Part shown: positions 1 to 7,712 of the stretch, piece after piece
Position numbering within the stretch: the first letter of the stretch is position 1
How the letters are laid out: every line of letters starts with the position of its first letter
DNA from: an uncultured Clostridia bacterium
GTDB lineage: Bacteria; Bacillota_A; Clostridia; Oscillospirales; Oscillospiraceae
DNA length: 9,843 nt
Assembly: GCA_949289625.1 (NCBI GenBank)
Contig: CASEPH010000136.1
Location: 1 to 9,843, forward strand
Direction: 5' to 3'
Notes under the pieces: generated by a model
What the model saw: only the letters and a program-made list of their open reading frames with translations
What the model was told of the DNA's origin: nothing
Databases searched by the model: none
Made by a program: the position numbers and the translations under genes

Positions 1-108
1 GATGAGGCCCTGCGCCGCCGCGGGATGAAAACCATCCTGAAATACGGCATTGCCTTTTGGGAGAAGGAGTGCCATGTGATGCTGGGGAGCAGTAAAAGTA
101 TAAAATGA
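1..108 (+). CDS. C-terminal end of an AAA-ATPase-like / PDDEXK_9 nuclease-domain protein (partial)
   Basis: Reading frame 1 is open from the window edge to a TGA at 106-108 and gives 35 residues. The segment RRRGMKTILKYGIAFWEKE matches the usual C-terminal ending of the widespread AAA-ATPase-like proteins (N-terminal AAA-ATPase_like domain, C-terminal PD-(D/E)XK 'PDDEXK_9' domain), which typically finish with an '(R/K)GI..I.KYGIAF.GK' pattern before a few last residues. Those proteins are abundant in multicopy in gut Firmicutes and Bacteroidetes and their role is not established. Everything upstream, including the ATPase motifs and nuclease core, lies outside the window, so the assignment rests on this short tail only. 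The gene ends just before a terminator hairpin. Confidence 0.6.
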   Translation, partial: DEALRRRGMKTILKYGIAFWEKECHVMLGSSKSIK

Positions 109-115
109 AGAAAGA

Positions 116-165
116 CCCGTATGCTGCGGCTTAATGGCCGATGCATACGGGCTCTTTATACTTTT
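116..165. terminator. Bidirectional intrinsic terminator
   Basis: CCCGTATGC (116-124) pairs perfectly with GCATACGGG (143-151). CGGC/GCCG extends the stem inside after a small internal mismatch, with a short loop. The right side is followed by a T-rich run (CTCTTTATACTTTTAT). The left side is preceded by an A-rich run, so on the minus strand it also ends in Ts. It closes the plus-strand gene ending at 108 and can also close the minus-strand MATE remnant ending at 177. Confidence 0.75.
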
Positions 166-176
166 ATGCTATCTTT

Positions 177-290
177 TCATTTCAATTCACGGTATAATTG
201 GATATAGAACAGCCCGACCGCAATAAGGGCGGTGAGAATGTCGGCAACAGCTTGGGCAGCCAAAATGCCGGTATAGCCGACTAGGGCGCG
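177..290 (-). pseudogene. MATE-family efflux transporter, C-terminal remnant (5' truncated)
   Basis: On the minus strand the frame ending in TGA at 179-177 reads ALVGYTGILAAQAVADILTA, followed by a hydrophobic segment and the tail YRELK. This is the typical last transmembrane helix and tail of MATE (multi-antimicrobial extrusion) drug/sodium antiporters: a 'GxxGvwlAxPiAdllt' helix, then a short charged C-terminus. A full MATE protein has about 450 residues; only about 38 are present. Upstream of about position 290 the frame turns polar (VQETDVPVQ) and is simply the antisense of the Crp-like remnant, so MATE similarity stops there. The piece cannot work as a transporter. It is a relic of a deletion or rearrangement, or less likely an assembly chimera. 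Confidence 0.6.
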
Positions 291-563
291 GCCCTGGACA
301 GGGACGTCCGTTTCCTGCACACGCTGCTGCGGTCCTATGCAGCCAAGCTCAAACTGTTTTCAGTGATGGACGTGGCGGCCGCCACCATTGAGGAGCGGGT
401 GGTGCTGTATATGCAGGCCACCCCCGGCCGGGAGCTGTGGGGCATCGAAAATGCAGTCCTGCAGCTGCGGTGCAGCCGCCGCCAACTGCAACGGGTGCTG
501 AAAAAACTCTGCGCCAGCGGCCGGGCCGAAAAGACCGGCAAAGGCTGCTACCGCCTGCTGTAA
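285..563 (+). pseudogene. Crp/Fnr-family transcriptional regulator, C-terminal remnant with winged-helix DNA-binding domain
   Basis: The frame is open from just after an in-frame TAG (282-284) to TAA at 561-563. The first part, with RFLHTLLRSYAAKLKLFS, resembles the long dimerisation helix of Crp/Fnr proteins. It is followed by a 'TIEERVVLYM' helix and a winged helix containing CSRRQLQRVLKKLCASG and the final wing KTGKGCYRLL. This order (C-helix, then helix-turn-helix, then wing) is that of the last ~90 residues of Crp/Fnr regulators of about 220 residues. The cyclic-nucleotide-binding-like sensor domain is missing. No convincing ribosome binding site precedes the possible GTG/ATG starts at 363/366. 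A short DNA-binding peptide from that start is conceivable, but a truncated relic is the simpler reading. Confidence 0.6.
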
Positions 564-569
564 GGGCTG

Positions 570-583
570 GCCGGTGCACCGGC
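570..583. promoter_or_regulatory. 14-bp perfect palindrome upstream of the AraC-type gene
   Basis: GCCGGTGCACCGGC is its own reverse complement, centred between 576 and 577. With one bulged G the pairing extends to GCT/AGC on either side. It lies just after the stop of the Crp-like remnant and 7 bp before a TATACT -10 box, so it covers the place where the -35 element of the regulator's promoter would sit. No T-tract follows, so it is not a typical terminator. An operator is the better guess, but the function is not shown. Confidence 0.35.
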
Positions 584-590
584 AGCGTGG

Positions 591-596
591 TATACT
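591..596 (+). promoter_or_regulatory. Candidate -10 box for the AraC-family gene
   Basis: TATACT is one mismatch from the TATAAT consensus and sits 29 bp before the ATG at 625. The hexamer 17 bp upstream (TGGCCG at 568-573) is a poor -35 box and overlaps the palindrome at 570-583, so the promoter may be weak or controlled. It is inferred from position and match only. Confidence 0.35.
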
Positions 597-624
597 AAAA
601 GAAATAATGGAGGGAGGCATATTT

Positions 625-2886
625 ATGGCGCACAGGTTGATCCATTTCACCTTTTACCGGAACGCGCCGCAGCAGACGGAGTCCTCGGCCGACTTGGTCC
701 TGCTGTGGAATCTGGGTGGGCCGGTGCAGGTGGATGCAGGGGGCGGCAGCGTTCAGATGAAAAAGGATGACGTTTTATCCCTGATGCCCCACCGGTCCTG
801 GACGGTGCAGGGGCAGAAGATCCTTTTGGCGGCTTTTGTACTGGACGATGCCCAGCTGCGAGCCTGCTTCCCCAGGAGAAACTACAGCATCCGCTGCAAC
901 TCGGCCCAGGAGGTTAACGACAACTACGACCTGCTTCGCAAGGCGCTGGGACAGACGCTTCAGGTCTGGGCCGAGCAGGGCATCTACCTCGAAGCCCAGC
1001 TCAACCGACTGTACTATGAGCTGCTCATCTTGCTGGTCAACCACTTTTCGGTCAACATGCCCGGCGAACCGGGTTCCCGGGCAGAACAATTCGCCCAGTA
1101 CATCGAGGATCACTTTCAGGAAGAGCTGAACCTGCGCCAAATGGGCGAGGCGTTCCATATGACGCCGGAATATTTCTCCCGCCAGTTCAAACGGGAGATG
1201 GGACAAACCTTTTACCGTACCCTGACGGCGGTGCGGCTGCGGCACGCCAAACAGGCTTTGGCCGAAACAGACGTCCCCCTGCTGCGGCTGGCGCTGGACA
1301 ACGGATTTGCAAATTTGGAGTCTTTCTACCGCTATTTTCAGCAGGATACCGGCCAGACGCCACAGGCCTGGCGGGCGGCCAACCGCCGGCGTGTCGGCGT
1401 CGAAGACGCGACTGGCCTAACCGAAGTGCTGGGATCGCTGCAGCTCGTCCAGACGCCCCAGGCTCCTCAAGAAGATGTTTTACAGGTAGATGCAGCCAAC
1501 CGCCAGCCCTACCATCCCTTTTGGCGGGAGGTGCTCCATCTGGGGGACCCTGCCCTGGTGGACAGCAGTCTGATCGCCAGCCAGCTGCAAGGCCTCCAGA
1601 GCGAGATCAAGTTCCATTTCATCCGGGTGCGAGTGGACTGCCGGGATTTTGTTGCCGGTGGGGAGTATGCCTTTTATAACGAAGAGCGCTGGCTGGATTA
1701 CCTGCTGGATCATTCCTTCGGGATCTGGTTCTATGTAGACTACCGCCAGCAGACCGACCTCGAGCAGCTGTATGCTTACCTGGACCGTCTGTTTTCCTAC
1801 TTTGCCAACCGCTACAGCATCCAGAATATCCAAAAGTGGCGGCTGGAACTGGTCTACAACACGGTGTTCACCACGCAGAAGGCACAGGCCTACTGGGCCT
1901 GCCGGCAGCGTCTGCAGGCCATCCTGAACAAGTATGGCTGCCGGGAACCGCTGCTCTGCGCCGGCCTGGCCTTGGGCGCACAGGAAGCCCTGGCCAGTTT
2001 CTGCCAGGAGCTGGAACGCCGGGGCGAAAAACTGTCCCGGTTGACGATGGAGGCGGAGCCCTACATCTATTATGAGACAGGGCAGGGGCCCGGCATCTCC
2101 CGGGCCACCGACAGCAGCTATTTGAAAAACCAGCTGCTGACTTTGCGGCAGAACCTGCCCTATTTCCGGGATGTGGTGCAGGACATCTACATCACCAGCT
2201 GGACCGACAACATGCTGACCCTCAACACCATGAATGATTCCTGTTATAAGGGAGCCAACCTACTCAAGACCATCATTGACTGCTTTGGGCGGGTGCGCAG
2301 CCTGGCCCACAACATCCCGCTGGATGCCATCTACCCCGACCGGGTCAAGCAGAACATCCTGTTCGGGGGCAACGGGCTGATCTCCCAACACGGCATCCCC
2401 AAGCCCTCTTATTATGCCTACAGCTTTTTGTGCCACATGGGGGAATACTATCTGACCCACGACAGTCACTCCATCGTTTTTGCTGGGAAGGAGGGCAATT
2501 GTCAGATCCTCTGCCACAACTGCAAGCGACTGAACTACAAGTATTATCTGGACGAGCAGCAGAACGGGCTGGGAGACCTGGACCGCTATTTTGAAGATCT
2601 GGAACCCATCACCCTCCGCTACCGCCTAACCGGGGTGCGGAACGGCCGGTATATCCTCAAACAGCGGACCGTCTGCACCGAGGCGGGCAGTGTGCAGGAC
2701 CAGCTGCGGGAGATGGGGGCGGTGGGCGGCATCTATGTCCACTCCCATGATCTGGAATATCTGCGGGAAGTGTCGGTCCCCCGCATCCATCTGCAGGAGA
2801 AACAGGTCACCAATGGGACTATGTCTGTGGAGTTGACCGTGCCCGCCAACGCTTTTATCTATCTGCACATCATCTATCAATATTGA
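625..2886 (+). CDS. AraC-family transcriptional regulator with C-terminal GH39-like (beta-xylosidase-like) sensor domain
   Basis: The 753-residue product likely senses a sugar and activates the downstream PTS/GH1/esterase operon. Residues 1 to ~150 look like a cupin-type AraC N-terminus. Residues ~156-255 form the AraC double helix-turn-helix, with EAFHMTPEYFSRQFKRE in the first half and LRLALDNGFANLESFYRYF in the second. From ~290 to the end there is a glycosidase-like barrel similar to GH39, a fusion seen in many Firmicutes regulators. The catalytic positions look lost. The 'W.FE.WNEP' acid/base motif appears as WRLELVYN (W405), and the 'TEW' nucleophile motif appears as ITSWTD (S525), so the domain probably binds sugar without cutting it. 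I chose ATG 625 because GGAGGGAGG (609-617) lies 7 nt before it. In-frame GTG 574 and ATG 607 lack such a site and would precede or overlap the -10 box or the SD. No signal peptide is seen; the protein is cytoplasmic. Confidence 0.87.
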   Translation: MAHRLIHFTFYRNAPQQTESSADLVLLWNLGGPVQVDAGGGSVQMKKDDVLSLMPHRSWTVQGQKILLAAFVLDDAQLRACFPRRNYSIRCNSAQEVNDNYDLLRKALGQTLQVWAEQGIYLEAQLNRLYYELLILLVNHFSVNMPGEPGSRAEQFAQYIEDHFQEELNLRQMGEAFHMTPEYFSRQFKREMGQTFYRTLTAVRLRHAKQALAETDVPLLRLALDNGFANLESFYRYFQQDTGQTPQAWRAANRRRVGVEDATGLTEVLGSLQLVQTPQAPQEDVLQVDAANRQPYHPFWREVLHLGDPALVDSSLIASQLQGLQSEIKFHFIRVRVDCRDFVAGGEYAFYNEERWLDYLLDHSFGIWFYVDYRQQTDLEQLYAYLDRLFSYFANRYSIQNIQKWRLELVYNTVFTTQKAQAYWACRQRLQAILNKYGCREPLLCAGLALGAQEALASFCQELERRGEKLSRLTMEAEPYIYYETGQGPGISRATDSSYLKNQLLTLRQNLPYFRDVVQDIYITSWTDNMLTLNTMNDSCYKGANLLKTIIDCFGRVRSLAHNIPLDAIYPDRVKQNILFGGNGLISQHGIPKPSYYAYSFLCHMGEYYLTHDSHSIVFAGKEGNCQILCHNCKRLNYKYYLDEQQNGLGDLDRYFEDLEPITLRYRLTGVRNGRYILKQRTVCTEAGSVQDQLREMGAVGGIYVHSHDLEYLREVSVPRIHLQEKQVTNGTMSVELTVPANAFIYLHIIYQY

Positions 2887-3088
2887 ATTTTATTGAAAAT
2901 CAAGAATTTTAATAAATAATTGACTTTTCCGCTCTGGTTTCTCGAAAAAAACGCAAGAAATCAAGAATAACATAAAATTCTAGATAAAATCCAAAAGAAA
3001 ACCGGCCTTCTTTGTTCTATACTATGTATGTAAGGACAGCGCGCGTCCATAGAAACATTGGTTTGCATTAACAGAGGAGGTTTCCCAG
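2887..3088 (+). promoter_or_regulatory. AT-rich control region of the PTS-GH1-esterase operon, with an 11-bp direct repeat
   Basis: This 202-bp gap is much more AT-rich than its neighbours. AAATCAAGAAT occurs twice in the same orientation at 2897-2907 and 2958-2968, 61 bp apart (close to six helical turns). An extra CAAGAA half-copy sits at 2954-2959. AraC proteins usually bind direct repeats, so these are candidate operator sites for the regulator encoded just upstream. A -10 box TATACT lies at 3018-3023, but the hexamer 17 bp before it (AAGAAA) is no -35 element, which fits an activator-dependent promoter. No convincing terminator separates the regulator from the operon. Assignment of these sites to the AraC protein is an inference. 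Confidence 0.5.
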
Positions 3089-4462
3089 ATGGACATGAAA
3101 AAACTGGCAGCCGAGATCGTGCAGCGGGTCGGCGGCAAAGAAAATATAAAAAATGTCACCCACTGTGTCACCAGACTGCGTTTTGTGGTCAAGGACGAGA
3201 AAAAAGTGGATGTGGATGGGATCAAGAAGCTGAACGGCGTGCTTGATCTGATCTTGTCCAGCGGCCAGTATCAGGTGGTCATCGGGCCCCAGGTAGGGGA
3301 CGCCTATAAGGCCGTGGTGGCTCTGGTAGGGGAGGCGAGCGCCGTGGGCAGTGTACCGGCGGATGCTCCCAAGGAAAAGATGACCATCAAGGGCCTGGCC
3401 AAGTCCGCCTTGGATGTGATTGTCAGCTGCTTTACCCCGGCCATTCCTATCATCGCCGGTTCGGGTATGGTCAAGGTGCTGGTGGTGTTGCTGAACTATG
3501 CCGGTCTGCTGGACTCGGCCTCCACCACCTACACCATCCTCAACACCATCGGCGACGGCATCTTCTACTTCCTGCCGGTGGTGGTGGCCATCAATGCCGC
3601 TCGAAAGATGAACGTGGATATGTTCACCTCGGTGGCGCTGGCCTGCATCATCCTGCACCCTACCCTGCTGGGCCTAGGCGAGACGGGCACCACCGTCCCC
3701 TTCCTGATTTTTGACATGCCGGTGATGAACTACAGCGCCCAGGCGCTGCCCATGATCTTCGGTGTCTGGCTGCTGAAGTATGTGGACAAGTTTGCCGACA
3801 AGGTCAGCCCCAGCATCGTTAAGGTCTTTCTGCGGCCAATGATCGATCTGCTGGTTGTGGCCCCTGTCATCCTGCTGGTGGTCGGTCCCATCTCGATTAG
3901 TATCAGCAACGTGCTGTTTGCCGCCTGCGCTGCCATGCAGACCTGGGGCCCTATCGCCGTGGCTATCAACGCTTTCCTTTTCCCACTGATGGTGCTGACT
4001 GGTACCCACAACGCCACCATCCCACTCATCATCCAAATGTTCGCCACCCAGGGCTACGATCCCATCTTCCTAGTCTGCGGCCTGGCCGCCAATATGGCTG
4101 AGGCCGGTGCCGCCTGCGCCGTGGCCGTCAAGACCAAGAATAAGGGCCTGCGCTCCACTGGTTTCACTGCTACTCTGTCGGCCCTGCTTGGCATCACCGA
4201 GCCTGCCCTCTACGGCGTCAATCTGCGGATGAAGCGGCCCTTCATCTCGATGCTGCTCGGTGCTACCCTGGGAGGCTTCTACTGCGGCCTGATCGGCCTG
4301 CAGGCCCCCGCATTTGTCACTCCCAGTTTGCTGACCATTGCCATCCTGGTACCCCAGGGCGTCAACTATCTGCTGGGCCTGTCCTGTGTGCCGGTCTGCT
4401 TCGCCATCACCTTTGTCGTCACCTACATCATTGGATTCGAGGATCTGCCTGCTGAAAAGTAA
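3089..4462 (+). CDS. Beta-glucoside-type PTS permease, fused EIIB-EIIC
   Basis: This 457-residue membrane protein imports a beta-glucoside and phosphorylates it at C6 in transit. Residues ~5-80 are the EIIB domain with the phosphorylated cysteine C26 in NVTHCVTRLRF, the classic Glc/beta-glucoside EIIB signature. Residues ~105-450 are the hydrophobic EIIC domain. It carries GTHN (305-308), 'GYDPIFLVCGLAANMAEAGA' and the sugar-binding motif GITEPALYGV (368-377), typical of the BglF/BglP group. BglP-like proteins of ~620 residues end in an EIIA domain; here the chain stops after EIIC, so EIIA must be supplied in trans. GAGGAGG (3074-3080) is 8 nt before ATG 3089, and the EIIB domain begins at once, which supports this start. 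The next gene starts 24 bp after the stop. The exact substrate (cellobiose, arbutin, salicin or other) cannot be told from sequence. Confidence 0.92.
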   Translation: MDMKKLAAEIVQRVGGKENIKNVTHCVTRLRFVVKDEKKVDVDGIKKLNGVLDLILSSGQYQVVIGPQVGDAYKAVVALVGEASAVGSVPADAPKEKMTIKGLAKSALDVIVSCFTPAIPIIAGSGMVKVLVVLLNYAGLLDSASTTYTILNTIGDGIFYFLPVVVAINAARKMNVDMFTSVALACIILHPTLLGLGETGTTVPFLIFDMPVMNYSAQALPMIFGVWLLKYVDKFADKVSPSIVKVFLRPMIDLLVVAPVILLVVGPISISISNVLFAACAAMQTWGPIAVAINAFLFPLMVLTGTHNATIPLIIQMFATQGYDPIFLVCGLAANMAEAGAACAVAVKTKNKGLRSTGFTATLSALLGITEPALYGVNLRMKRPFISMLLGATLGGFYCGLIGLQAPAFVTPSLLTIAILVPQGVNYLLGLSCVPVCFAITFVVTYIIGFEDLPAEK

Positions 4463-5902
<1,440 letters not shown>

Positions 5903-5919
5903 AAAGGAGGAGACACATT

Positions 5920-7254
5920 ATGCAAAGATTGTTAGCCGGCCTGTTGGCCGCAGTGGTGGGAATCATGCCGAATTTTATTACCAAAAATTTTGTTGGCTCT
6001 GCCGAGATAGAAGGCAGTTATGCCATCCATGCGGGCAACTATGATTGGGGATCCTCGGTGAACCGGATCGTGCTGGCCCTTAACGCGCCCATCGACCACG
6101 TTTCGGCAGGGGATTTCAAAGTCCAGACAGAGAAAGACATCAATGTCTATATGGTAGGGATGACCCATCAGGTGGAAGAGCTTAAGGTACTGAATGCATA
6201 TCTCTGCGATAAGGATGGCAATCAGACCGACAAGGCATCGCCCTATGTGGCGCTGGAAATCGAGGTCGGTCCGGATAAGGCTTCCCCGTTCCTGGTGTCG
6301 CAGGCGGCCATGATGAACATTTATGCAGAGCCCTACACCTGCAGTATTACCTTGACAGATCAGGCTGATTGGACTTCCAAGGGCATTGAGGTGACCTCTT
6401 TTGAGATTGCTCCCAATGCCGCGGCCATGACCACCGATGCCGATATGTTCCGTCTGGGCAGCTACCAGAGCACTTCCGGCGTCCAGTACGATTATGCCGC
6501 CTATACACCTGACCAGAAGAGTGATACTCTGGTAGTCTGGCTCCATGGCCTGTGCGAAGGAAAGGCCCTTCTGCAAGAAAATGAAAAGTCTGACCCCTAT
6601 ATCACCTGCCTGTCGGCAGAAGTGACTGCCTTGGCCGATGAAGCATTCCAGTCAATCATCGGGGGTGCCAATGTGCTGGTTCCCCAGTGCCCCACCTATT
6701 GGATGGATGCCGACGGCAAATGCTCCAACATGGATGGTAGCGTCATCAATGCGGACGGCACCTCCTACTATACTGAGTCCCTTCACGAACTCATCAACGA
6801 TTATAAAGAGAAGTGCGGCGCAGAGAAAGTCCTGATTGCCGGCTGCTCCAACGGTGGCTACATGGGCATGGTGCTGGCCACTACCTACACTGATGAATAC
6901 GATGGCTACGTTCTGATCTGTGAAGCCATGCCGGACCAGTACCTGACCGACGCACAGCTCCAGGCCATTAAAGATCTGCCCCTCTACTTTGTCTATTCCA
7001 ACGATGATCCTATCGTGGTGCCCAGCCTGCATGAGATCCCCACCGTTGCTCGACTGCGTGCTATGGGCGCTACCAATCTGCATATTTCCACCACCGACCA
7101 TGTGGTTGACATGTCGGGTCAGTACAAAAATGCGGACGGTACACCCCACCAGTATTTCGGACACAACTCCTGGATCTACTTCTTCAACAACGAGACTTCC
7201 TGTGATGATTGCGGCATGGATGCCTGGCGCTGGATGGCAGAGCAGCTGCAGTAA
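5920..7254 (+). CDS. Alpha/beta-hydrolase esterase (EstA-like) with N-terminal Ig-like region, probably exported
   Basis: The 444-residue protein likely cleaves ester bonds. The catalytic domain (~175-444) has WLHG (207-210) for the oxyanion hole, the nucleophile elbow GCSNGG with S310, the acid D363 (or D362) in SNDDPIV, and H415 in FGHNSW, so the triad is complete. Residues ~30-165 are beta-rich and resemble the Ig-like N-terminal domain of EstA-type esterases often annotated as putative peptidases. The N-terminus has MQR followed by a hydrophobic stretch (LLAGLLAAVVGIM) and a possible signal-peptidase site after A28 (GSA), so export or anchoring is likely but the signal is weak. AGGAGG (5905-5910) stands 9 nt before the ATG. 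It is the last gene of the operon and is followed by a strong terminator. A feruloyl/acetyl-type esterase is a guess from context; the substrate is unknown. Confidence 0.8.
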   Translation: MQRLLAGLLAAVVGIMPNFITKNFVGSAEIEGSYAIHAGNYDWGSSVNRIVLALNAPIDHVSAGDFKVQTEKDINVYMVGMTHQVEELKVLNAYLCDKDGNQTDKASPYVALEIEVGPDKASPFLVSQAAMMNIYAEPYTCSITLTDQADWTSKGIEVTSFEIAPNAAAMTTDADMFRLGSYQSTSGVQYDYAAYTPDQKSDTLVVWLHGLCEGKALLQENEKSDPYITCLSAEVTALADEAFQSIIGGANVLVPQCPTYWMDADGKCSNMDGSVINADGTSYYTESLHELINDYKEKCGAEKVLIAGCSNGGYMGMVLATTYTDEYDGYVLICEAMPDQYLTDAQLQAIKDLPLYFVYSNDDPIVVPSLHEIPTVARLRAMGATNLHISTTDHVVDMSGQYKNADGTPHQYFGHNSWIYFFNNETSCDDCGMDAWRWMAEQLQ

Positions 7255-7295
7255 ATTTACGTTGATCGCATTATACGTCCATATACTATAAAGTT

Positions 7296-7335
7296 CAGAA
7301 AAGGGACCGCTTCGACTGGGGCGGTCCCTTTTCTG
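7296..7335. terminator. Strong bidirectional intrinsic terminator of the beta-glucoside operon
   Basis: CAGAAAAGGGACCGC (7296-7310) and GCGGTCCCTTTTCTG (7321-7335) are perfect reverse complements, giving a 15-bp stem with a 10-nt loop. The arms carry an A-run on the left and a T-run on the right, so the hairpin can stop transcription from either side. It lies 41 bp after the esterase stop and marks the border between the GC-rich operon and the AT-richer region on the right. Confidence 0.88.
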
Positions 7336-7453
7336 CGCAGGTGAATGGATTTGACTCGGTTCTCTGACTGCTGCACATTCCTTGGGCTGCCTGTTGCCAG
7401 ATCTCTCGGTGGAGGTCATTTACAGCGTCATATCTCAGCCCCTTGCTACACAA

Positions 7454-7648
7454 TCAGCCTCTATATTTGGTTCTACAAACAGAAGCACCCGGAAGCTTAT
7501 CGTCTTCCGGGTGCCTGGAACCAATTCTGAAACGTGCTGCCTCGTATACCTCTTTTGAGATCACGCCGCTTTCCCATAGTTTCTGGTTGATCTGCAGCAT
7601 CATTTCCACTTTTAGGTCGTTTGTTCGTGTATCGGTTGTTTTTGTCAT
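7454..7648 (-). CDS. Small SHOCT-like protein (64 aa), mobile-element-associated type
   Basis: The 64-residue product has a central helical segment EMMLQINQKLWESGVISKEV, then YEAAR (about residues 15-39). This resembles the short C-terminal oligomerisation (SHOCT-like) motif of small clostridial proteins that are commonly found beside site-specific recombinases and transposon genes; their function is not known. The start ATG (7648-7646) is preceded by GGGAG with a 9-nt gap. It lies 64 bp downstream of the 548-residue gene on the same strand, so the two are probably co-transcribed. The last ~20 residues are odd: a hairpin with a T-rich flank (7485-7514) lies inside the frame at residues 45-55, so the normal C-terminus may have been lost or extended. 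No recombinase is visible in the window. Confidence 0.5.
   Translation of the reverse strand: MTKTTDTRTNDLKVEMMLQINQKLWESGVISKEVYEAARFRIGSRHPEDDKLPGASVCRTKYRG
7485..7514 (-). terminator. Terminator-like hairpin inside the 3' end of the small gene
   Basis: GCACCCGGAAG (7485-7495) and CTTCCGGGTGC (7504-7514) form an 11-bp perfect stem with an 8-nt loop. On the minus strand it is followed by TTCTGTTTGTAGAA, an imperfect T-run. It is well placed to end the minus-strand transcript of 9359-7454, but it sits about 29 nt before the stop codon of the 64-residue frame. Confidence 0.5.
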
Positions 7649-7661
7649 TCCAAATCACTCC

Positions 7662-7692
7662 CGTTTCCAAGGTTATAGAAACGTTGGAAACG
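7662..7692. repeat. Inverted repeat between the two minus-strand genes, touching the small gene's SD
   Basis: CGTTTCCAA (7662-7670) and TTGGAAACG (7684-7692) are perfect 9-bp inverted copies 13 bp apart. A further GAAACG copy lies in the spacer at 7678-7683. The left arm shares its outer base with the complement of the GGGAG ribosome binding site of the small gene (CTCCC, 7658-7662), so a stem in the mRNA, or a protein on the DNA, could affect translation or transcription of that gene. Confidence 0.5.
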
Positions 7693-7712
7693 AAGTCATT
7701 TTTGAATGGCAC

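Noticed and set aside
574..624. Upstream starts for the AraC-type gene (GTG 574, ATG 607)
   Set aside because: GTG 574 precedes the likely -10 box and ATG 607 overlaps the SD; neither has its own SD, whereas ATG 625 has a strong one at the right distance.
2940..2960. Possible CcpA (cre) site around aaaaaacgcaaga
   Set aside because: It lacks the TG and CA ends of the cre consensus; the match is limited to the A-rich half and the central CG.
7262..7287. Promoter-like TTGATC ... TATACT just after the esterase gene
   Set aside because: The spacing is only 14 bp, and the strong terminator starts 9 bp later, so a useful promoter is unlikely.
6652..7419. Minus-strand open frame of 255 codons across the esterase end and the terminator
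   Set aside because: It crosses the strong terminator hairpin and is antisense to the esterase, whose catalytic motifs are intact; it is a shadow frame.
7295..7453. The frame of the small SHOCT-like gene stays open for about 53 codons beyond its TGA
   Set aside because: The continuation runs through the operon terminator hairpin and contains no recognisable motif; chance is the simplest explanation.
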